Positions 1-4,932 of a DNA stretch of 14,976 nucleotides are shown in pieces. Origin of the DNA: Frondihabitans sp. (GTDB lineage Bacteria > Actinomycetota > Actinomycetes > Actinomycetales > Microbacteriaceae); assembly GCA_025464735.1 (NCBI GenBank), contig JAODMX010000199.1, forward strand, positions 1 through 14,976, in the 5' to 3' direction. A program made the translations under genes and the position numbers. The notes under the pieces are model-generated. The model did no database searches. It saw only the letters and a list, made by a program, of their open reading frames with translations, and had not been told where the DNA came from. Position 1 is the stretch's first letter; every line of letters starts with the position of its first letter.

Positions 1-197
1 CCGATGCGGCGCAGCTCCGAGTCGTCACGGAAGCGGCTGCAGGCCATCTCGACATCCGACAGGATCCGGTCGGCGATCTGTCGCGCCCTCGTCAGAGCCG
101 TGGCATCGGTGACGACGATGCGGGCAGAAGTGCTCCAGATCGTCCAGTCGGTCGATGCCCCAAGTGTTCGCGCTTGGGTCGCTTTCATGGTGTTCAT
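1..197 (-). CDS. apbE: FAD:protein FMN transferase (ApbE family), N-terminal part, runs off left edge
   Basis: Reading leftward from an ATG at 197, 65 codons stay open to the window edge, so only the N-terminus is present. The translation begins MNTMKATQARTLGASTDW and holds the typical ApbE opening: WTIWSTSARIVVTD (about residues 23-36), a helix of the form TRARQIADRILSDVE, then the signature ACSRFRDDSELRRIG (about 52-66), where the conserved SRF..DSEL block lies. ApbE enzymes split FAD with Mg2+ and attach FMN to a Thr or Ser of target proteins outside the cytoplasm, usually subunits of electron-transfer systems. A GGAGGA Shine-Dalgarno sequence at 209-204 lies 6 bases before the ATG and supports this start; an in-frame GTG at 200 is too close to it. 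No lipoprotein signal is seen, and several actinobacterial homologues lack one. The Ser/Thr-rich protein gene is 109 bases upstream on the same strand. The family call is confident; the targets are unknown. Confidence 0.85.
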   Translation of the reverse strand, partial: MNTMKATQARTLGASTDWTIWSTSARIVVTDATALTRARQIADRILSDVEMACSRFRDDSELRRI

Positions 198-212
198 CAC
201 GCGTCCTCCGTC

Positions 213-225
213 GTGTCGGAGTATC
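213..225 (-). promoter_or_regulatory. Possible -10 element of an apbE promoter
   Basis: On the minus strand, TGATACT (hexamer GATACT at 225-220) has an extended -10 form and would place a transcript start near 213, just ahead of the GGAGGA ribosome site of apbE. No good -35 hexamer is found at 16-18 bases, so this is a weak call. If real, apbE could be transcribed separately from the Ser/Thr-rich gene. Confidence 0.3.
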
Positions 226-306
226 ACTTTCGCGATCCATGCTTCGGCATTGCTCTGCGAAACCAGTGCGGATTCTAAGAGACCCCGGTACGGTCGCTGG
301 GGGCGG

Positions 307-690
307 TCAGGAGCCGCTCGACGTCGCGGACGACGAGCTGCTGCTCGAGCTGCCGGAGACCGGCGTGGTCGTCGTCGTGGTCGAGCTGCTGCTGGTGCCC
401 GAGCTGGTGCTGCTTTTGCTCGTGCTGGTGCTCGTCGGCGTCGTCGTTGCCGTGCTTTTGCTCGTGCTGGTGCTCGTCGGTGTGGTCGTCGCGGTCGCGG
501 TGGGAGTGGCGGTCGACGTGGAAGTCGACGTGCTGGATCCTGTGCTCGAATCGGTCGTGGACGTCGTCGTTGCAGCGTTGCTTTCGTTCCACACCGTGAA
601 ACCGCTCACCGTCGCGATCGCCACACCCGCTAGGCCGACTGCGGCCGTGACGGCCCGCGCCCGGCGGAATCCGCTCTCTCTGATACCCAT
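307..690 (-). CDS. Membrane-anchored, extracytoplasmic Ser/Thr-rich low-complexity protein
   Basis: This gene encodes 127 residues with no recognised catalytic domain. Residues 1-13 are basic (MGIRESGFRRARA), 14-32 form one hydrophobic segment (signal anchor or signal peptide), and residues 40-127 are almost entirely Ser, Thr, Ala, Pro and Gly, so the tail is predicted to be disordered and outside the cell. A 14-residue unit containing PTSTSTSKS occurs twice (about 71-98). The C-terminus reads SSSATSSGS. The ATG at 690 is chosen because AGGAG and GGAG precede it and because it puts the basic residues directly before the membrane segment; a GTG at 732 would add 14 polar residues. It lies 109 bases upstream of apbE on the same strand. 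Actinobacterial apbE loci often carry a secreted FMN-binding-domain protein with a Ser/Thr linker, but here the protein stops after the linker. I infer a role connected to ApbE, not an enzyme. Confidence 0.75.
   Translation of the reverse strand: MGIRESGFRRARAVTAAVGLAGVAIATVSGFTVWNESNAATTTSTTDSSTGSSTSTSTSTATPTATATTTPTSTSTSKSTATTTPTSTSTSKSSTSSGTSSSSTTTTTTPVSGSSSSSSSSATSSGS
411..480 (-). repeat. In-frame 42-base direct duplication inside the Ser/Thr-rich gene
   Basis: Positions 411-438 and 453-480 are identical over 28 bases and lie 42 bases apart, which is 14 codons. Both encode the PTSTSTSKS segment of the Ser/Thr-rich protein. The exact match at the DNA level, including synonymous positions, suggests a recent duplication or slippage rather than independent drift of a low-complexity tail. 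Confidence 0.8.
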
Positions 691-811
691 GTTCTCCGAC
701 TCCTGACGATCGTGGTCTGATCCAGCTGACACGTCGACCTTCCGTTGCCGAACTTGACCGACCCTGTGGGCTCACCTCTGATTCCCTAAGAGCGGCCCGG
801 ATGCCGGCTCA

Positions 812-831
812 GTGCCGCCCTCACGGGGCAC
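812..831 (-). terminator. Weak hairpin downstream of the DedA/CDP-alcohol transferase fusion gene
   Basis: GTGCC (812-816) pairs with GGCAC (827-831), with an inner CC/GG pair and a two-base bulge, 16-35 bases after the stop of the fusion gene. There is no T-run, and the stem is imperfect, so this is only a candidate end of transcription. The rest of the 156-base gap to the Ser/Thr-rich gene start shows nothing else clear. Confidence 0.25.
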
Positions 832-846
832 GGGGCGCGGTGGCGA

Positions 847-2112
847 CTAGGCGGGGCGCTGCCAGAGGGTGACGAGGCCGCGCGCGTTGCGTGTCATCGC
901 GAGGTAGTGGCCGACGACGCCGAGGACGAAGAGCGCGAAGCCCGTGCCGACGAGCACCTCGGTGAAGGCACTGACGGCCTCGCCGAACAGCATCATGAAC
1001 AGGCCGACGAACAGCAGCGCCGTCCGCACCTTGCCGACCTTCGACACCCGCACATCGGGCGCACCGTGGAACGCCAACACCGCCCAGGTTCCCGAGAGGA
1101 TGTCGGGAATCAGGAGGATCACGACGAGCTGCCACGGGACGATCCCGGATGCGGCAAACGCGGCCACGACGAACACCACGGTCAGCCGATCGGCGACCGG
1201 GTCGAGCCAGGCCCCCAGTTCGGACGTCTGATCGAAGCGGCGTGCGATGAACCCGTCGACGAAGTCCGTGACGAACACGACCAGCAGGACCACGATCGAT
1301 GCCCAGTACTGGTGCACGAAGAGCAGCACCCCGAAGACCGGAAGCAGGAGGATGCGAATGGCCGAGATCACGTTCGGCACGGTCCTCCACTCGTCTTCGT
1401 GGAACAGTCGCTGGCGGAGGCTCGTGGCCGGGCCGGAGGGGTGGGGGGACATCCCCGCGGCCGAGGTGTCGCCGAGAACGAGGCGGGGGTCGCCATCGGG
1501 CAGTCGCACCACGAACCGCCGCACCACGAGATAGATCACGCCGACAACCGCGAGAGCGATCAGGACAGCCCAGCCGCCGACTCCGAGGTAGGGGTGGGCG
1601 ATGTGGAACGACGCGCGCGCCAGGACGCCGACCAGGATCCACAGTGCCGACCAGGCGAGCGAGGCGACCACGCTGCCCCGCAGGAAGGCGCCGTACGGTC
1701 CGCCGGAAGCACCGTCGACGGCCGGAGCCAACACCCGCGCCGTCGGAACGAGCCTCGTCAGGAGGACCGCGCCGATCCCCCGACGCTCGATCGACTCGGC
1801 CGTGGCATCCCACTGCTCGACGCCGAGTCGACGGATCAGCGGACTGAGGCGGAGCGCCGGCCCGGTGTTGCGACCATACGCGAACGCGACATGGTCGCCG
1901 ATCACGCGGCCGACCACGACAACGACGAAGAGAAGGATCAGACGCGGCGCGGTATCGAGACCGGCGGCGGCCACGATCACGACCGGGCCCCCCGGCACGT
2001 AGCAGACCGAGCCGAGCGCTGTTTCGAGGACGGCCACGACGAATGCCGCCGCAAGCGCAAGGCCCAGCGGGATCGTCGAGGCGCCCTCGTTCAGCCACTC
2101 GACGATGCTCAC
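847..2112 (-). CDS. DedA/VTT-domain protein fused to a CDP-alcohol phosphatidyltransferase
   Basis: This is a two-domain integral membrane protein of 421 residues. Residues 1-200 are a DedA (SNARE-associated, VTT) domain: PGGPVVIVAAAG (40-51), GDHVAFAYGRNTG (72-84), and the conserved LTRLVPTARVLAPAVDGASG (118-137) followed by a long hydrophobic stretch. DedA proteins are implicated in moving lipids across membranes, including undecaprenyl phosphate. A linker (about 201-243) leads to a CDP-alcohol phosphatidyltransferase domain (244-421) with the full D-x2-D-G-x2-A-R-x8-G-x3-D-x3-D signature at D283, D286, G287, A290, R291, G300, D304 and D308. That family transfers a phosphatidyl group from CDP-diacylglycerol to an alcohol. 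The TVPNVISAIR start resembles PgsA and actinobacterial cardiolipin synthases; the substrate cannot be fixed. The GTG at 2112 follows GGGAG by 9 bases and begins exactly at the DedA domain. The frame is open to 2475, but that extension is Arg/Pro-rich and is not accepted. Confidence 0.88.
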   Translation of the reverse strand: MSIVEWLNEGASTIPLGLALAAAFVVAVLETALGSVCYVPGGPVVIVAAAGLDTAPRLILLFVVVVVGRVIGDHVAFAYGRNTGPALRLSPLIRRLGVEQWDATAESIERRGIGAVLLTRLVPTARVLAPAVDGASGGPYGAFLRGSVVASLAWSALWILVGVLARASFHIAHPYLGVGGWAVLIALAVVGVIYLVVRRFVVRLPDGDPRLVLGDTSAAGMSPHPSGPATSLRQRLFHEDEWRTVPNVISAIRILLLPVFGVLLFVHQYWASIVVLLVVFVTDFVDGFIARRFDQTSELGAWLDPVADRLTVVFVVAAFAASGIVPWQLVVILLIPDILSGTWAVLAFHGAPDVRVSKVGKVRTALLFVGLFMMLFGEAVSAFTEVLVGTGFALFVLGVVGHYLAMTRNARGLVTLWQRPA

Positions 2113-2170
2113 TCGACCATTCTCCCTGGCGCGGGACACCAGGTGCGCCACCGGGTGCTGGATCCTGCGT

Positions 2171-2190
2171 GTCGTGTCGTGTCGTGTCGT
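2171..2190. repeat. Tandem pentanucleotide repeat, GTCGT x4
   Basis: Four perfect GTCGT units lie 59-78 bases upstream of the GTG start of the fusion gene (ACGAC x4 on its coding strand), with a further partial unit at 2168-2170. The repeat sits in the probable 5' untranslated leader. Units of five bases can change number by slippage. Confidence 0.85.
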
Positions 2191-2382
2191 TGCGGGCCGC
2201 GGGGCATTCTCACGCCGGACAGCCCCGCGGGCGGCGGTGCGCGGGTGGCGGGCGGCAGGCCGCAGACGGCTGTTCGGGCGGACTGCGGACGTGGGCCTCC
2301 TCCGCGGCCGTGCAGCAGGGCCGCGATCTCCTCCGGGAGCGGCCGAGCCGCGCGGGCCGTTCCTCCGGGACGGAAGCGCGAT

Positions 2383-2398
2383 CCTCCCGGACGGGAGG
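2383..2398. repeat. Short perfect palindrome CCTCCCG-GA-CGGGAGG
   Basis: Seven-base arms at 2383-2389 and 2392-2398 are separated by two bases; as RNA this would fold with a six-pair stem and a four-base loop. No T-run follows on either strand. It overlaps the left end of the G-rich tract. It may be an operator, a leader hairpin or chance in G/C-rich DNA. Confidence 0.4.
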
Positions 2399-2420
2399 GA
2401 ACGGGACGGGGCGGAACGGG
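2393..2420 (+). other. Predicted G-quadruplex motif on the plus strand
   Basis: Five runs of three or four G occur within 28 bases: 2393-2395, 2397-2399, 2403-2405, 2408-2411 and 2418-2420, with spacers of 1, 3, 2 and 6 bases. This satisfies the usual G3+N1-7 rule for an intramolecular quadruplex. The G-rich strand is the template strand for the fusion gene about 280 bases downstream. Confidence 0.6.
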
Positions 2421-2470
2421 TCGATGCCGCGCCGCCTGCCGCTCTGACGCGCATCGGTGTTTCGTCACGG

Positions 2471-2496
2471 GTCACTTGACTCCGAAGTCAAATGAC
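2471..2496 (-). terminator. Strong stem-loop after the folE-folP-RibD-like cluster
   Basis: Arms 2471-2481 and 2486-2496 form an 11-pair stem around a four-base loop. Read on the minus strand, all positions pair, with one U-G wobble; on the plus strand the same position is a C-A mismatch, so the structure favours minus-strand RNA. It begins 40 bases after the stop of the RibD-like gene. There is no T-run after it, as is common in high-GC actinobacteria, so it may act as a terminator, a 3' RNA stabiliser or an operator. Confidence 0.55.
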
Positions 2497-2536
2497 CGTT
2501 CCGGAAAGTCGTGGTGAGACTCGCCGCGGCGGCGCC

Positions 2537-3337
2537 TCAGCGACGCACGCGCGAGTACTGCGTCAGCAGCATCCCCGAGGCGAGGAGCACATGGTCGAGC
2601 GTCAGCGCGCGCAGATCGATGGACTCAGGGCCGTGGGTGATGCGCGGGCCGGCTCCGCCCTCGAGCGACGGGCTGATCGTGAGGCAGAGGGCGTCGAGCA
2701 CGTCGGCGGCGATCAGCGCACCGAGGAGCGACGGACCGCCCTCACAGTGCATCTGCGGCAGGCCACGGTCGACAAGAGTTGCCACGAGCCGGGCCGGTTC
2801 GACCGTAGTCGCGCCACAGGAGACGACGTCGGCGACCGCCTCGAGTTCCGCTCGCCGTCCGGCGTCGGCGGAGTCCGCGGTCACGACGAGCGGCCTCACC
2901 GGAGCGTCGACGAAGACGGTGCTCGCCGGGTCGAGCGAGAGGCTCCCCGAGACGATTGCGAAGGCCGGCTGCGGGGCGAGGCCGTTCGCGACGCGCCAGG
3001 CCACCGCGGATGTCGGAAGTCGCATCGGACCGTACCCCTCCGACCGGATCGTGCCCGCGGCGACGATCACGACGTCACAGAGCTGGCGCAGCAGGTCGAA
3101 GATCCGCCTGTCGGCAGGCCCACCGAGCTCGCCCGACAGCCCGGAGGACGTCGCCGACCCGTCGACGCTCGCGATGAAATTGGCTCGCAACCGTGGAACA
3201 TGCCGGTCCGCCGGACCATACAGGGCCAGGAGCTCGGCGTCGGTCAGACCCTCAGCGTCGGCTCCGGTGCGAGGCACCCTCGCATTCGCTGCCCCCGCAC
3301 CCCCGAACAGCAGCCGAACGGGCCCTTCCCCGCTCAT
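2537..3337 (-). CDS. RibD C-terminal/dihydrofolate-reductase-like domain protein (pyrimidine reductase family)
   Basis: The 266-residue protein has the RibD_C fold of NADPH-dependent reductases: ANFIASVDGSAT (52-63), GPADRRIF (73-80), GTIRSEGYGPMR (95-106) and the nucleotide-binding CEGGPSLLGALI (198-209). There is no deaminase domain, so it is not a complete bifunctional RibD. Established knowledge: the related Mycobacterium tuberculosis Rv2671 is annotated as RibD-like but can act as a dihydrofolate reductase analogue. The neighbours here are a dihydropteroate synthase homologue and GTP cyclohydrolase I, so a pterin or dihydrofolate reductase role fits at least as well as a riboflavin role; this is inference. 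The ATG at 3337 overlaps the folP stop as ATGA, which implies translational coupling and fixes the start; an upstream GTG at 3370 would lie inside folP. No Shine-Dalgarno sequence is seen before it. Confidence 0.85.
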   Translation of the reverse strand: MSGEGPVRLLFGGAGAANARVPRTGADAEGLTDAELLALYGPADRHVPRLRANFIASVDGSATSSGLSGELGGPADRRIFDLLRQLCDVVIVAAGTIRSEGYGPMRLPTSAVAWRVANGLAPQPAFAIVSGSLSLDPASTVFVDAPVRPLVVTADSADAGRRAELEAVADVVSCGATTVEPARLVATLVDRGLPQMHCEGGPSLLGALIAADVLDALCLTISPSLEGGAGPRITHGPESIDLRALTLDHVLLASGMLLTQYSRVRR

Positions 3338-4251
3338 ACGTTGTGCACGGGGTGCGCGGGCGCGCGCCACCCGAGGATCGCCTCGACCATCCGCATCGCG
3401 TCAACCGCTTCGCGGACCTGATGGACGCGCAGGATCCGGGCCCCGAACATCGCGCTGACCGTCGCCGCGGCCAGCGTGCCCGCCAGCCGATCTGCCTTGT
3501 CACGCTCAAGAGCTTCGCCGATGAAGTCCTTGTTCGAGACAGCGGCGAGAGTCGGGAGACCGATCGCGGTGATCTCGCCGAGGCGACGCGTGAGTTCCAA
3601 GGTCTGCACGGTGTTCTTGTTGAGGTCGTGACCCGGATCGATGATGAGCCGCTCGTCGGGGATGCCTCGCGCGACCGCGAAGTCGACCCGATCGCGGAGA
3701 AACGCGGCGACCTCCCCCGCGACGTCGTCGTATCGAGGGTGCGGCGCCGGCTGGCGTGGCACCGCTAGCGAGTGCGTGATCACGAGAGTCGCCTCGCTGG
3801 CCGCGACGATGTCGGCCAACCGAGAGTCATGGATCCCGGTGGTGTCGTTGATCACCGAGGCACCCGCCGCGATGGCCGCTTCGGCCACCTCGGGACGGAA
3901 GGTATCGACGGAGATCACGACGTCGGACTCCTGCGCCAGCGCTTCGACCACTGGGACGACCCGCTCGATCTCCTCGTCGGCGGGGACCTCAGGGCCGGGC
4001 GCGAACTTCACGCCTCCGATGTCGACCCAGTCGGCTCCGTCGCCGACTGCGCGAAGCGCGGCCTCCACGGCCCGGTCGAGACTGAACGTGGCGCCCTGGT
4101 CGAAGAACGAATCGGGCGTGCGGTTGACGATGGCCATGACGACGATCTGACGATCGAAATCGAAGGTGCGGCGCCCGATGGTGCGCACCGGGGATCGCAG
4201 ATCGGGGAGAACGAAGCCCGCGGGAGAGGCGGTGAGCGACTCGTCGGTCAC
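3334..4251 (-). CDS. folP: Dihydropteroate synthase family protein, FolP2-like
   Basis: The 305-residue protein is a pterin-binding TIM barrel. Recognisable segments are MAIVNRTPDSFFDQGATFS (39-57), DIGGVKFAPG (77-86), SVDTFRPEV (114-122), INDTTG (134-139), IIDPGHDLNKNT (203-214), VSNKDFIGE (238-246) and RVHQV (275-279). Canonical enzymes join 6-hydroxymethyl-dihydropterin diphosphate and 4-aminobenzoate to dihydropteroate. In them the second loop reads GGESTRPG; here it is GGVKFAPG, and this together with the NRTPDSF segment resembles mycobacterial FolP2 (Rv1207), for which dihydropteroate synthase activity has not been shown. The Asn, Asp and Lys positions that hold the pterin (N43, N135, D205, K241) appear kept. 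The GTG start overlaps the folE stop as GTGA and has GGGGAG 6 bases before it. Family membership is certain; that it makes dihydropteroate is likely from context but not proven. Confidence 0.9.
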   Translation of the reverse strand: MTDESLTASPAGFVLPDLRSPVRTIGRRTFDFDRQIVVMAIVNRTPDSFFDQGATFSLDRAVEAALRAVGDGADWVDIGGVKFAPGPEVPADEEIERVVPVVEALAQESDVVISVDTFRPEVAEAAIAAGASVINDTTGIHDSRLADIVAASEATLVITHSLAVPRQPAPHPRYDDVAGEVAAFLRDRVDFAVARGIPDERLIIDPGHDLNKNTVQTLELTRRLGEITAIGLPTLAAVSNKDFIGEALERDKADRLAGTLAAATVSAMFGARILRVHQVREAVDAMRMVEAILGWRAPAHPVHNV

Positions 4252-4844
4252 GAACGCTCCCCCCGCTGCCGGACCCCGATCAGGCTGATGGCCTCGGCCC
4301 GAGCCGCGGGCTCGGAAAGCGCACCCCGGCTAGCAATCGTCACGGTCGAGCTCCGGGTCTGACGCGCGCCACGGGTGGTCACGCAACCGTGGACGGCATC
4401 CAGCACGACGAGCACCCCGGCGGGCTCGACACCCTCCTGGAGCGCCTCGGCAATCTCTTCGCCCAGACGCTCCTGGAGCATCGGGCGTGAGGCGAGCGCA
4501 TCGACAAGCCCCGGGATCCGGCCAAGCCCGACGATCTTCGCGCCTGGCACGTACGCGACGTGAGCGACCCCCAGGAACGGCAACAGGTGATGCTCACACA
4601 CCGACCGGAACTCAATGTCGCGCACGATCACGAGCTCACCCCGCTGGCCATCGTCAGCGGGGACGACAGCTTTCGCCAGAAGCGCGTGCGGGTCGACACC
4701 GAGCCCTCCGAAGAATTCCTCGTAGGCGTCGGCGACACGACGGGGCGTGTCGGCGAGACCGGGGCGCTCGGGGTCGTCTCCGATCGCCTGCAAGATCTCC
4801 AAAACGGCAGCTTCGATGCGGGGCCGGTCGAATGGCGCTGACAT
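4248..4844 (-). CDS. folE: GTP cyclohydrolase I
   Basis: The 198-residue protein matches FolE in length and order of motifs. It converts GTP to 7,8-dihydroneopterin triphosphate, the first step of folate synthesis, in the cytoplasm. The zinc ligands are C83 and H86 in SVCEHHLLPF and C154 in VHGCVTTRG; H152 corresponds to the catalytic His two residues before the third ligand. RPMLQERLGEEIAEAL (120-135) contains the conserved QE pair (Q124, E125) that contacts guanine. The usual GLSK..R segment reads GLGRIPGLV (106-114), a Lys-to-Arg change and loss of the second Arg. It is the first gene of a three-gene coupled cluster with folP and the RibD-like reductase; folB and folK are absent from the window. 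The ribosome site is poor: only GGGG 13 bases upstream of the ATG. Confidence 0.93.
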   Translation of the reverse strand: MSAPFDRPRIEAAVLEILQAIGDDPERPGLADTPRRVADAYEEFFGGLGVDPHALLAKAVVPADDGQRGELVIVRDIEFRSVCEHHLLPFLGVAHVAYVPGAKIVGLGRIPGLVDALASRPMLQERLGEEIAEALQEGVEPAGVLVVLDAVHGCVTTRGARQTRSSTVTIASRGALSEPAARAEAISLIGVRQRGERS

Positions 4845-4854
4845 GCGTATGTTC

Positions 4855-4903
4855 GTACCCCTTCATGTACCCCGTCGCGTCGGGATCCTTGGGGGAAGGG
4901 TAC
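4855..4903. repeat. GTACCCC direct and inverted repeats ahead of folE
   Basis: GTACCCC occurs at 4855-4861 and 4867-4873, twelve bases apart, and the inverse GGGTAC occurs at 4898-4903. All three lie in the 88-base gap between the alditol oxidase stop and the folE start. The arrangement may be a regulator site or part of the folE promoter region. No clear -35/-10 pair is visible. Confidence 0.35.
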
Positions 4904-4932
4904 CTCGCGCCACTGACGGAGGGTGACACGCC

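Larger units (their letters stand above)
2113..2536. other. Gene-poor 424-base stretch between the RibD-like gene and the fusion gene
   Basis: I find no convincing gene here. Several frames stay open on both strands because stops are rare in such G/C-rich sequence, but all translate to Arg/Pro/Ala-rich text with no family resemblance. The stretch holds a strong hairpin (2471-2496), a G-quadruplex motif (2393-2420), a short palindrome (2383-2398) and a tandem pentanucleotide (2171-2190). It must also contain the promoter of the fusion gene, but I cannot point to convincing -35 and -10 hexamers. Confidence 0.7.

Noticed and set aside
25..240. A 71-codon minus-strand frame over the apbE start
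   Set aside because: It lies in a different frame from the clear ApbE N-terminus and has no resemblance to any family.
411..480. Regular repeats in the Ser/Thr-rich gene considered as a CRISPR or other array
   Set aside because: There are only two in-frame copies, with no unique spacers, inside a coding sequence.
2109..2468. A 119-codon minus-strand frame whose stop overlaps the GTG start of the fusion (GTGA)
   Set aside because: The overlap looks like coupling, but the translation is Arg/Pro-rich without family likeness and two other frames there are equally open. A leader peptide role cannot be excluded.
2113..2475. A 121-residue N-terminal extension of the DedA fusion, starting at GTG 2475
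   Set aside because: The extension is Arg/Pro-rich, would begin inside the hairpin stem and would contain the tandem repeat. The GTG at 2112 has a ribosome site and begins at the DedA domain.
907..2517. A 536-codon plus-strand open frame opposite the fusion gene
   Set aside because: It is antisense to a gene with an intact family signature and encodes charged low-complexity text (Asp/His/Arg/Glu-rich).
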